Position numbers and translations under genes: made by a program. A stretch of DNA of 64,000 nt from Selaginella moellendorffii (lineage: Eukaryota; Streptophyta; Lycopodiopsida; Selaginellales; Selaginellaceae), in assembly GCF_000143415.4 (NCBI RefSeq), contig NW_003314273.1, positions 1,704,052 through 1,768,051 on the forward strand. The letters are read 5' to 3'. This document shows, one piece after another, positions 9,950-20,682 of the stretch. The notes beneath the pieces were generated by a model. That model was not told where the DNA came from. It searched no databases and was given only the letters and a program-made list of their open reading frames with translations. The stretch's first letter is position 1; every line of letters starts with the position of its first letter.

Positions 9950-10602
9950 GTAAATAATAGTACATCCATTCCTAACCTTTTACCATTTCTAACATTGTCC
10001 ATGTAGGTCGCAGAGCAAATGGTAAGTAGAGATTATTCAGTTGAATTAAGATACAAACTCTAGCCTTTAGTGTCGAGGAAGGATAGTGCCAAGCAAGGGT
10101 CGAAACGTATGTCCAATCCTTCAGAATCAGTAGTGCGCCCAAGTGATATCGGTCCTAGTTCCTCAATAGCAGTTGATGGTAAATACAGTATAGTCGATTC
10201 AATGTGCTAATGAGTTTGTTTTTAGTAGCACGAGAGGATACCATCTCAATCGAAGGGAGATATTTGGACATGCATATGGATCTGCCAATAGACTCTACTT
10301 GCCTGCAAGAGTCATCAGAGCTGGTGGAGGCTACTATCCATATCAACGCCAAGCAAGCTGACCACGCTCCACTTGATGCTGCCCATACCACTGAGTCAAT
10401 CTTGTCCACGTATCCAACTGACGGTGACCAGGCGCCATTGGACCCGCATGAGGCCGCCTCAGCCGCCGAGCCGGTCGTATCCTCATTTCCAATGGACTCA
10501 ACGTGTGCCCAATCGTCTGACTACGTGCCATTGGAACCTCCCTACACCGCCCCTGCTGCCTGTTCGGTCATGTCCACTTTGCCAACAGAGGCACCAGCTG
10601 AA

Positions 10603-10624
10603 ATGGCGTGTGATCACACGCCAT
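10603..10624. repeat. 22-bp palindrome, copy 13 (perfect, inside coding exon)
   Basis: Perfect palindrome: arm ATGGCGTG, centre TGATCA, arm CACGCCAT. It is translated in frame as part of EMACDHTPS. Confidence 0.85.
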
Positions 10625-10677
10625 CGGAACCACCCCATGCCACTGTTGAGCCAGTTGTACTAGAGTCTACAGCTGAA

Positions 10678-10699
10678 ATGGCATGTGCCCACACGCCAT
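10678..10699. repeat. 22-bp palindrome, copy 14 (inside coding exon)
   Basis: Arm ATGGCATG, centre TGCCCA, arm CACGCCAT. In frame as EMACAHTPS, 75 bp after copy 13. Confidence 0.75.
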
Positions 10700-10857
10700 C
10701 GGATGCGATTGACCCCACATTGCAGAGGAGAGTATTTCCGCCCTTCATGTTTCCTCGACCAAAACCCTCTCAACGACCATCGGGAGCACCATTCGCTAAT
10801 ATTGTAGATGGTAAAATTGACTTGTACCATTTTTTATGCTGATGCATTTCATTTCAG

Positions 10858-11720
10858 AGTCACGGCGAAGGTACTGTATCGTTTTTGATCTGAACGGTGT
10901 CCTTTTCTCCCATGAGCGTGGCTCGTCCTCGAATGTCACTGCACCCTCCAAAGCCTACAGTCGCAAGTTGGTCAAAAGAGACAGATTCACATTAATCACA
11001 CGGGAGAAACTGCGGGATCTAATAATAACCATGCGACACTTAAAACAGAGGGCCGGGTTCAATTTGCAATTGGGAGTTTGGACATCCATGATGCGCCACA
11101 ATGCATTAACGTTGCTACAGATGATGCACGATCAGACGCGAGTAATATTACCATTTGACTTTCTCCTAACACAGGAGGATTGCTTGACTATGGTCCATGT
11201 GAGGGGTAGCAAGCCCATCTTCGTCAAGCCAGAGGCTGTAGTGATGAACCGGACTGCTAGTTCAAGTGAAATCCTCATCATCGATGACTCGCCGATTAAA
11301 ACTGCAGCGAACACGCACACATATGGAGTGCACCCCATCTCTTGCAGTATGGAAACTAGGGAGAAGAAACCGTATGTTCTGGGGGACCTTGCAAAACGGC
11401 TTGGAGCGATGGTGATAGAGAACCGGCCAGTCCAGGAGGTGGCTGCAGAAATCAACCAAATGGCAGATGGAACGGTATATCAGAAGCCATTTGATCAGAC
11501 AGACACCAGTCATCATTTATGGCATGTATATTGTCTAGCCAAGCACTATCCGCATCTCCATAATCTGCTCAACCGGATGGGTTCTTCGACCACTGAACAT
11601 GAGCGTGGACGTATTAGAGAAGAGATGGCATTACTATTGGGTTTAAATCCTGATAGTGTGGAGAGTGATGAAATTCCAAGATTATTGTATAGGCGTTGGA
11701 GGCAAAAAATAATAGTCTGA
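10858..11720 (+). pseudogene. Terminal exon: FCP1/NIF-type HAD phosphatase-like domain
   Basis: The exon is itself intact (287 codons) and ends at TGA. HAD motifs in order are CIVFDLNGVLF (motif I), LGVWTSMM (motif II), KPIFVKPE (basic motif III region) and ILIIDDSP (motif IV, Asp-Asp). The spacing fits the FCP1-homology domain that dephosphorylates phosphoserine in proteins such as the RNA polymerase II CTD. Motif I reads DLNG, not DLDG, so the second Asp (general acid/base) is replaced by Asn, as in several plant FCP1-like proteins; activity may be reduced or altered. It is preceded by a 47-bp intron (10811-10857). Confidence 0.7.
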
Positions 11721-12129
11721 GATGGCATGTATTTATTTTAAAATGTAACTTATTATGGCATGGGGTTCCATGCCATTGTATTAATATTAAAAGACAATTC
11801 TTTGAGAGGATTTGCATTATGCTAGAAGTGTTACAACATGTTATTGGAAGTCTACGAAGTTGTTTTATTAATAAGGGGAAAGTAAAGATTGAATGGGGAC
11901 TTGGGCTCCACCTAGACTCGGAGCAATTGAGCCAATATTAAAAGGATGGAAAGAAATTGGACGACGATGACAAGGAGAAGAGAGAGGTGAAGCAGTGGCA
12001 GGGGGAGGAGAAGTGATTGAGTAGACATTTCCTTGTTTAAAATAAAATGGCATGTGCCTCAATGCAGTTGAATTTTGTTATATTTATATACTATATAAAG
12101 GTTTGGAAACCTTATTTTACAAGTGGGAT
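11721..12129 (+). other. 3' flank of the FCP1-like gene
   Basis: AT-rich, with a palindrome copy at 11755-11776 and a half copy near 12046. No further exon seen. Probably 3' untranslated and intergenic. Confidence 0.4.
11755..11776. repeat. 22-bp dispersed palindrome, copy 15 (putative 3' UTR)
   Basis: ATGGCATG arm, centre GGGTTC, CATGCCAT arm. It lies about 35 bp after the FCP1-like stop codon. Confidence 0.8.
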
Positions 12130-12640
12130 AATGACAATTCCCACTTTAACGAAATAAAGCTTAATATCAGTAGCCATATGCTAGTACCTCGGACAAAAAT
12201 AAGAATTGTGGGAATAAATAAGGTGATCAGAAACAAAAGGTGGAAGGAAGGTTCCACCTTGAAGGCTCACAAGCAACGGTTAACAAAGGTGGTGGTGGTT
12301 GGAGACCACTAGCAGCTTCTTTTGGTCTTAGGCCCTTTGTTCCTCCTCCTGATGGGTACGAGTAGCAGCAACTTGCAAAACCTACTCTTTATGGAACTGG
12401 TAGTGTGGGTTATTGCTTCCATTGTGGAGAATCAGTACATAGGTCGGATGACAGTGGTAGTGAAGCTAAAGGGGTTGACAAGTTGGTCAATGCAGACTAT
12501 GAGGAAGAGGAGGTGAGTTACTTTCATTGCTTTCCTCAAGTTTTTCTTGCAGTCCATGCAAACACTGATCTATTGATGTATCTGGTAGGCTTTGTCTGCA
12601 GACACTAAATCCGAGTGATGATTGATCATGTTAATCCTGC
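12130..12640 (+). pseudogene. Family G gag fragment (zinc-knuckle region)
   Basis: Encodes GYCFHCGESVHR..., a decayed zinc knuckle, then KGVDKLVNADYEEEEVSYFHCFPQVFLAV. This closely matches the minus-strand G gag at 31.4-31.7 kb. Frame-shifted and truncated on both sides. Confidence 0.6.
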
Positions 12641-13046
12641 TAACCCTGCTAACCAAAGAAAGAAATGATGGTTGGAACTTCCCAAGACTTCACCGCTTCC
12701 ACCTTCTTTGGATCTACCTCAATCACATCACCACCAACTATATGTCCAAAAAAGTTTATGTGCAATTATCTGAAAGCACATTTACTTTCCTTAGCATATA
12801 GTTTGTGTTTGTGCAACTTCTGAAACACCAGCCCAAGTGTTTCAAATGATCCTCCAACATTTCACTGAAGGCAAGAACATCATCGACATATAGGACAACA
12901 AATGTGTCCAAATAATCTCTAAATATTCTATCCATTATAGTGTTGAATGTTGCTGGAGTATTGCATGACCCAAATGGCATGACAAAGAACTCATAAGATC
13001 CATATCTAGTCTTGAAGGCTGTCTTTTCCACATCCTGATCTGCCAC
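12641..13046 (-). pseudogene. Gypsy reverse-transcriptase fragment
   Basis: Minus-strand frame with TRYGSYEFFVMPFG, NTPATFNTIMDRIF and VLYVDDVLAFSE (the YVDD catalytic box). It continues, with decay, towards VDPKKVEAVKSW at 12641-12740. This is the RT palm/thumb of a Ty3/gypsy element. It lies in opposite orientation to the neighbouring G gag piece, so the two were brought together by rearrangement. Confidence 0.7.
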
Positions 13047-13681
13047 TCGTATCTAATGATACCTTGTAGCGCACCTTAATTTGGAGCCACACTCCAAGCC
13101 CATTGTGCTACGAAACAAAAGTCTGGTACAATCCCACGACCACCAGCTCCCCGTATCTAGCACCTGCATGCAAAATGGTGTCAAATAGAGTTTGGCACAA
13201 CTTATGCATACTAGTGGCTTAACGTGAGGAGCAGGGTACCCCACCGACTAGAGCAGTGTGGAGTTTGGGCTTAGACACAAGCCAGATATAGAACAAGGAG
13301 TGATATAGCCCAGCAAAAGCCAAACTAATGTTTCAGGTGGTCGGACATGCATTCCAACCACTATCCCTATTATACATTTGGAACCACCCATGCCCCCCCC
13401 CCCCCCCCCCTAAAAAAGCTTCTAAAAAAAAGATCCCCTTAGGGTTAAGTTCTGGGAAAAAAAGCCCCCTTGCTCTCCCCCTTGAAAAGAAAAAACCCGT
13501 CAATGCTGAGCCTTATGACGGCGAAAACTAACCGGAGCTTTGGCCCTCCCCCCAAAAATCTTATACCAAATTTGGGCGGATTTCTCCCTCAAAGACTCAA
13601 CGGGCGGGGACAAACCATTGGAAATTGGGTTCCGGATTAACAACCGGTAAAGCCACCCCCTGGCATTTCCTTGGAAGATTA
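13047..13681. other. Decayed LTR-like fragment and probable low-quality sequence
   Basis: 13330-13410 in reverse matches the LTR module (poly-G, then GGTTCCAAATGTATA) of the H LTR at 43495-43540. After an 18-C run at 13393-13410 the sequence turns into A- and C-runs with no match elsewhere in the window, up to the A-family LTR. No gene. Confidence 0.45.
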
Positions 13682-15469
13682 AGCAAATAAAATTTCCATT
13701 CTACTTTAGTCACTTAACCACACCTCTGACCACTTGGAGGAGTCTCATTCACAACCTCCATAAGTCCAATCCAGGACTTGGGACTTGCTGGCCCCGAGAA
13801 TGGCATTCATGCCACTCAACTTTTGCACTTGGTCCAAGTGCTCCACGTGTCCGATCCCATGACCGACACTCAAAGGTACCACCGACATAGCAGCCCGTTA
13901 CGCTAAGGCCATGCCCAATCACCTTTGCCACACTGGTAGTCCAATACCACTTGCATCACCGTCTTGGCTCTCCAAGACTAGGCAAACCATCCGTGAGTGG
14001 TCATCTCAGATCCACTCCTTAGCATCCTTAGGATGCCCACCGACAAGGGGAATAGCCTTCCCCAATATCCCTCTGTCAGTCCCCACTAAGTCCCTTTCTG
14101 CCCCTGGCCGTGTTTGCCAACACTGCTACTGGATCGAGACCCACAGGCCCGACCACTAAGTCCCACGGTCCTCTGGGACTTCCTCACCACACGACTGTGT
14201 CCTTGGTCACTACCCCAGAGGACTACTCCTCTTCCTTTCCACAGTCTGGGCCTTTGGGACAACATTTCGGAACACCGTGGCTTTACGCGAGCCACCTGGG
14301 TACTCTCCTCGCCTTCTGCCCTTGGGTGCTCTAGCCATGGGCTTAGAGCGGGTTCCGTTGAGCCACACCAGGTATCCAAGTAGGTAGTGCCCCCCACACT
14401 TGGACTGGGAGCATCGGCCAGTCGATCTCCCGGGGGAACTAGAGCCGGCTCTTGAACACTTCACCAAGCTACCCCGCTTGTCGGTCCGTGTTCACTCTAG
14501 TCTTGGACTTCCCAGTGGGCAGCTCATCACCCAACACTGGGTCCGGCCTTCCTGGGCCAAACTGGCCTTTCCTGGCCAAACTGGCTCCACTGCAGTCCTC
14601 CCCCTACTATACTTTTGGAGCTCACCAAACCCCCCAGGGTCTGGGAGACGAACGCTTTGGGCTTTCACCCTCTCAGGCTTCGGACTCGGACTTGGACTCG
14701 GACTCGGACTCGGACTCGGATTCGGACTCGGACTCGGGCTCGGGCTCGGTCTCGGCCTCGGCCTCGGTCTCGGTCTCGGTCCCGATCTCAGTCTCGGTCT
14801 CGGTCTCGGTCTCGGTCCCGGTCTCGGTCTCGACTTCGGACTCCATCTCGGACTCCATCTCGGACTCCATCTCGGACTCCATCTCGGACTCCATCTCGGA
14901 CTCCATCTCGGGTCCATCTCGGACTCCATCTCGGACTCCATCTCGGGTCCATCTCGGACTCCATCTCGGACTCCATTTCGGGTCCATCTCGGGTCCACCT
15001 CGGACTCCATCTCGGACTCCATCTCGGGTCCATCTCGGACTCCACTTCGGACTCCAACTCGGGTCCATCTCGGGTCCACCTCGGACTCCACTTCGGACTC
15101 CATCTCGGACTCCATCTCGGGTCCATCTTGGACTCCACTTCGGACTCCAACTCGGGTCCATCTTGGACTCCACTTCGGACTCCAACTCGGGTCCATCTCG
15201 GACTCCACTTCGGACTCCAACTCGAGTCCATCTCGGACACTCCCACGTGTCATGTGTTGGTCCTTTTGGGTCCCTTTTTGGAGCCTCGCCTTTTGCTCGC
15301 TTCGTGCTCGTTCCTCGAGCACTTCGTTGGGAGTTCCACTCCTGCTCTTGACTTTTCAAGTCGGAGCTTTTGGTCCAAACGTGTTACGCTCGTTTGGCTC
15401 TTGCTTCAGCCACTACCATGTGGCGCCCTTCCGGCTCCACTTTGGGGCCTAGGGATTTTGTGTCTCACA
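13682..15469 (-). mobile_element. Family A LTR (3' LTR of a truncated minus-strand copy)
   Basis: Matches the 47352-49137 LTR over its length. The outer edge near 13682 is corrupted. The inner edge ...TCTCACA at 15469 is followed by AACTCCACCACCCATAG, the reverse of the A-element polypurine tract. It contains the GGACTC/GGTCTC arrays at 14680-15240. Confidence 0.8.
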
Positions 15470-17534
15470 ACTCCACCACCCATAGACGAAGTTCGATGTC
15501 CTCATCGAACGGTAAACCATTTTGTAAAGTAACACTCGCATGCGTTACCATTTCCATCCTTGGCACCTAGCCAATATTTGTCAATGGTTTGACATTGAAG
15601 GCTCACCATGCCTTTTGCATATGCCTCAATGGTTTGACACCAAAGGCTCACCATGCCTTGCCTATCCTCTAAGGAGGGTAGTCTCTCCAATTTAGAGACT
15701 GATTGGACCACATGTAGTGGTTTTCTCCTTTTATTGGTTTAGTTCTCGCTAAACCTCTTAGAGACCCTTCTCTAAGTCCATCCCATTACTCCTTCTCGAG
15801 TAGTCTCAATTTCCATCTATTGAATGTTTGCACCTTGGAACTTTTACTCTTTTGACTTTTGGAAGTCAATTTCCTAGGTGTCTCCAACACCTTGCATTGC
15901 ACAGATTGTGCGACTCTACTTCCCTATCCTAGGAAGTTCATTACTTGAGGGCACCATCATCCTCTCTTCTATTTCCTGCCACCTTGGGCACTAAGTTCCA
16001 TTTATCACACTTTGTGCTAGGGTTGTCCATTGCCCTATCATTTGGCTACCTTACCGCTCCCTCTCTTGGAGCTTCCACTTTCGCCAAATCGGAGCAATTC
16101 GGAATCCATCCTTGGAAACACACTTCCTTTCCCACAATTTGTTAGCGTCCAACACATTAGTGTTCCTCGCCTAACTTTGTCACTTGGATTCCTTCCAAAG
16201 GATTCCACGGCCCTATCTTGGCCACTCATCTTTTGCTCTTATCCGTTGATGGTTGCACCAAGCAACATTGAATCTCTACCTCCCTCCTTGAGGTATTCTT
16301 TTGATTCCATAGCAAAGGCTCTGCTTTGCCAAGACTAAGGTGTTCACCCCTAGTAAGTCTCTTTTAGCATCTTCTGTTGTGGGCTCTATCCTCGGCCCAA
16401 CTTTGTGACCCTCTCATGGGTCTCTTTAGAGACTACTTTCCTTGGACACACTATGCCATCGCAATGACATAGCTCATTTCCCTAAGGTGCTTTTCCCACT
16501 TGGTCACCTTGACCAAGCCACACCATCATCAATAGTTCAAATCAACACTTTGAACTAGGAACCTTATTCCTTATCCCAAACAAGGACCTTGTCCTTATTT
16601 AACCACAAGATCACCTAGTGATCTCACCTCGGCACCTTAACAGGTTTGCCAATAGGTACTAGGTCTTCCAGACCTTTAACTTGTTAACTACGACCCCGGG
16701 GGCATCCCCCACACTTGGCGGTGCGCCCAAGCCAGCCCTTCCGGCCAAGGGTCCATAGCAACTGAGATTAGGTGTCCCCATCTCACTCACCACGTCCTTG
16801 GTGCCACTTGCACCAAAGCGTTCAAGTTAGATATGCCGAGCTTTCACACTAAGCAATCTAATCGTGCATCACGACTCCGAGGCATCCCTCGCTTGGCGGT
16901 GTGCCCAAACCAGTCTCCCCACTGAGAGTCCATGACCACCGAAATATGAGTGTCCTCATATTCCAAACCATCACCACGCCCTAGTGATTTGGGACTCGAA
17001 CCCAAGCACTAGAGGGTCGGGACTTGAACCCAACCTCCGTATATGCATCTACGGACGGCATCACACAAGATGCCTGGCGTGACTCCCCACGCCGGTGCAC
17101 CAACTTATTTTTAAAGCGCGCTACAGATCACAGCTTAGGAACCTAGTTCCCCCACACTGCCAAGTCCTCTCACTTGACATATCTGTGATCATGCATGGGC
17201 TCCTCCATGCTTGGCCCCATGGGCCACCCTTTTTGAAGTTAGCACCTTCAACTAGGGTATTTGTTCCCCCCAACTTGCCAATCTCACTTAGCAAGTCATC
17301 CGGCCACCGTAACATGGTTCATGCATAAGCGTGGAAGTCCTTAACCATCAACTTTCGTTCAAAGCCCTCTCTTTGAACACTCGGGAGCTACTTCCCTAAC
17401 CTTGATAGCCTTGCCTCATGGCAAGCTTCAAGACCACGCTTCTGCTGCGCCACTCTGATTTCGCGCGTTCTATGAACCATTTACACTTGGCCTTTCTAGG
17501 TACTACGCTACCTAGAATCGTCTTTGGGAACCTT
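15470..17534 (-). mobile_element. Family A internal region, truncated
   Basis: Reverse complement of the A internal region from its 3' end (53247) back to about 51190, non-coding throughout. It contains the GGTTCGAGTCC-type motifs in reverse (e.g. near 17000-17040). At about 17533 it passes abruptly into gypsy pol of family C, which defines the truncation point. Confidence 0.75.
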
Positions 17535-17536
17535 AC

Positions 17537-20375
17537 TTGCTGTTTATTTGTGACTTGGGGGACCAAGGCATGTGTGGGGGAGAAGCAGCAGTACGGGATG
17601 TACTTGATGAGTTTTCTGATGTTTTTCCATCTGAACTTCTTCATGAATTGCCTCCATTACGAGGTGTGGAGCATGGGATTACATTGGAGCCGGGGATGCG
17701 GCCAATTTACCGGCGTCCATTTCGGTTAAATTATGCGGAGGAGCAAGAAGTTCAACGACAAGTCAAGGAGTTACTTGAGTTTGGATTTATTCAGCCAAGT
17801 AAGTCTTCGTTTGGTGCTCCGGTCTTGCTTGTGAAGAAGAAGGACGGTTCAATGCGAATGTGTATTGACTACCGCGCTTTGAACAAGAAGACAGTGAAGG
17901 ATAAGATGCCGATGCCACGTGTGGATGATATCCTAGACAAGCTTGGTGAAGCACGAGTGTTTACCAAGATTGATCTGAGGAGTGGATATTATCAGATTGC
18001 AATGGATGATGCATCTATCTCTAAGAAGGCATTCAACACAAGCTTCGGACATTTTGAGTTTACAGTTATGCCATTTGGTTTGACGAATGCACCGACCACA
18101 TTTACTCGGTTGATGACGGAGGTATTTGGGCGTTATCTTCATGAGTTTGTAGAGATTTTTGTGGACGATATTCTTGTTTTTAGCAAGAATATGGAGGAGC
18201 ATAGGGTGCATTTGCGCAAGGTTCTTTTGTTACTTCGCGACAGCAAACTTTATGCGAAGAAGAGCAAATGTGAATTTGCAAAGTCAGAGGTGGAATATCT
18301 AGGCCATATTGTGACATCTAAAGGTGTCAAGACAGATCCAAGGAAGGTGGCTATAGTGGAAAACTAGCCTACACCGACTACAGTGGCTGAGTTGCATAGT
18401 TTTCTTGGTATGGCTAGTTACTACCGAGGTTTCGAGCATAAGTTTGCAAAGGTGGCTATTCCTTTGACGCGGTTGTTACGCCGATGAGCAGCTTGTTCGC
18501 GGCGCTCACATTCCTTGCAACCTCGTGTTGCTCCTCCAGGCTGCAAGAATGTGCCATTCAAGTGGAAGAAGCCACAAGAGAAGAGTTTTATGGATTGTTG
18601 AGCGAGACTCCAGTGCTTCGCATTGTTGATCCATCGAAACCTTACGAGGTGACATGCGATGCGAGTGGTTATGCACTGGGAGGAGTTCTCATGCAAAAGG
18701 GACAGCCTATTGCATATGAGAGTCGAACTTTGAATTCCGCGGAGCAACACTATTCCACATTATTCTCTATATATACTCTATATATATATATATTCTCAAT
18801 ACTCTCTATTGTTCATGCTTTGTGGACGTGGCGACACTATCTTTATAGTGTAGTGTTCATGGTGTTGACAAATCACAAACCACTTGTGTATCTTTTCACA
18901 CAGAAGGAGTTGAACACTCGGCAAGCTCGTTGGATTGTCAAACTCATGGAGTTTGGGGAGTTTCCTATTGAGCATTGTCCGGGAAAATCAAATGTGGTGG
19001 CAGATTCTTTATCTCGTGTTAGTCATGTGACGACGTTACAAACACGATTTTGTCATCATTTGAGTAAGGTGGTCAGCGAGTTTGGGCAGTTGGTTGAGCA
19101 TGCTCAGGCTCAGGATGTTGAGGTGGCCTCTTTGCGAGACCAGATGGAAGCTCCTTTCTCATTGGTGGATGGGATTCTCTACTACAATGGCTGTGTATAT
19201 TTGCCACGGGTGGATGCATTAATTACTCAAGTTTTATTCCACTATCATGATCGTCCAGAGGCTGGTCATTTTGGGGGGATGAAGACGTATGAGTTGATTA
19301 AGTGCAACTTTTATTGGAGGAATATAAAGGCTGATATCCTCAAGTATTGTAAATCATGCGAGCTTTGTCAGCGGGTTAAGGTGCCACTGGAGAAGCCGGG
19401 GGGACTTTTGCAACCTTTACCTATTCCTCAGAGCCGTTGGTGTAGTATCTCTATGGACTTCATCACTTGTTTGCCACGAACACAAAGGCAAAAGGAGCAA
19501 GTATGGGTCATAGTGGATTGATTGACAAAGTATGTGCGGTTGTTGGCTCTTCGGAAGAATGTCATTGCCTCGGACTTGGCTGCAATTTACTTGGAGAAGG
19601 TTTTCTTGATTTTGGTTTGCCGTAGGACATCATTAGTGATCGAGATTCAAAGTTCACCAGTGGATTTTGGAAAAGCTTTGCAAAGGCTATGCAAGTGACT
19701 TTGAAACTCTCGAGTGGAAATCATCCTCAGACGGATGGGCAAACCGAGCGTGTGAATCAGGTGGTGGAGGATATGCTACATTGTAGCATTGGTCAAAGGC
19801 AAGGATAGTGGGATTTATATCTTCCGCTGGTGCAATTTGCTTACGACAATAGCCAACACAGTGGAACCAAGCTAAGTCCTTACTTTGCCATGTTTGGAAG
19901 GCATCCTCAAATAACAGTGGAGTTGGGATTGCATTTGAGTAAGGACGTTCAAGATAAGCTTGATTCCGAGGCAACTGATCTGGCCATAGAACTTGATGAG
20001 ATTCTGGTGGCGTGCAAACGGAATTTGCAAGCAGCTCAGGATAGAGCGGAGAAGTTTGCCAATGAGCATCGCCAATTCCAGGAATATAAGGTGGGTGATC
20101 TCGTCTTTGTGCGAGTGATCTTTCTGTCAAGTGAGCAGCGGAACACCTTGGTGCCTTTACAGACAGGGAAGAGTGATAAACTCTCCCATCGACATGCTGG
20201 TCCATATGAAGTGCTGGAGCGCATTGGTAAAGTGGCTTATCGGGTGCGGCTGCCAGCTAGGGTGAAAATTCATCCAGTATTTTATGTCAGCCAATTGAAA
20301 GGTGTACTATCTCGGAGTGACGGGCCCAATGCCTCCTTGATATATACGGCTGTGGAAGATGGATCAGGAGCTTGA
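17537..20375 (+). pseudogene. Family C pol (RT-RNase H-integrase), decayed
   Basis: [22 protein letters not shown], then IFVDDILVFS (FVDD catalytic box) near 18150-18180. RNase H: VTCDASGYALGGVL near 18650. Integrase: zinc-binding HYHDRPEAGHFGG...CKSCELCQ (19235-19370), SMDFITCLP and IISDRDSKFTS core aspartates, then a C-terminal HPVFYVSQLKG. No chromodomain is recognisable. Breaks: TAG at 18365 where Trp is expected, an insertion of about 55-60 bp and a frameshift at 18484-18600, a TA-rich insertion at 18770-18800, TGA at 19519, and TAG near 19806. Non-functional. Confidence 0.8.
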
Positions 20376-20449
20376 GCAAGATTCCCCAAAAAGGGTGATC
20401 ACCGGTACAACTCGTCCTTGGGACAAGGACTTTGTTGGGGGGGAAGAAT

Positions 20450-20682
20450 TGTTAGGCGCCAGCTTTGACTACGTGGTCAACATCGGTCAAAGGGAGGCTC
20501 AAGGGTATATTAAGGCATGTTAGGGTAAGGGACTTAACCTACCCTAGGGCTCACAGTAGAGCGGCGGCACAGTGGATCTTTTGAGGTAGCTCGGGGGTGG
20601 TTGGGTGGTGAGGAACCTCAAAAGGTGGTGTAGCATAGTCTAGGGCAACTAGATCTCTATCTTTTTGCGCCGGATCATAACA
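20450..20682 (+). repeat. Family C 3' LTR
   Basis: TGTTAGGCGCC...GGATCATAACA, 233 bp, same length as the LTRs at 25354-25586 and (reversed) 43586-43818. Confidence 0.85.

Larger units (their letters stand above)
10226..10810 (+). pseudogene. Exon with imperfect Pro/Thr-rich repeats
   Basis: 195 open codons with recurring blocks around PTxAPAEMACxHTPSEPPHA, LDPxEAAS and PMDSTCxQSS, spaced roughly 25-30 residues. Two blocks carry the 22-bp palindrome in frame, encoding EMACDHTPSE and EMACAHTPSD. Probably a disordered linker before the FCP1-like domain. Confidence 0.6.
4320..11720 (+). pseudogene. Multi-exon gene with C-terminal FCP1-like domain, disrupted by a solo LTR
   Basis: Exons inferred from frame continuity and GT-AG sites: start ATG 4320-4322, then 4562-5739, 5794-7117, 7186-7254, 7293-7382, 7432-7575, 7623-7928 plus 9704-9949 (interrupted), 10007-10021 (15-nt micro-exon), 10071-10178, 10226-10810 and 10858-11720 (TGA). 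All eight introns after 7117 are phase 1, and seven of them are 38-68 bp. Breaks: a frameshift just before 5660, in-frame TAGs at 5737-5739, 7515-7517 and 9763-9765, and a 1.77-kb solo LTR within one exon. The domain order is an uncharacterised N-terminal region, a large unknown middle region, basic and acidic low-complexity linkers, then a HAD/FCP1-like domain. This copy looks dead, although TAG reassignment or a paralogous functional copy cannot be excluded. Biochemical role unknown. Confidence 0.7.
17533..20682 (+). mobile_element. Family C Ty3/gypsy element, 5'-truncated
   Basis: Contains RT, RNase H and integrase, then a polypurine tract (ggggggaagaa at about 20438-20448) and a 233-bp 3' LTR at 20450-20682. 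The 5' LTR, gag and protease are missing, replaced by the family A junction at 17533. Its sister copy C' starts at 25354. Confidence 0.8.
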
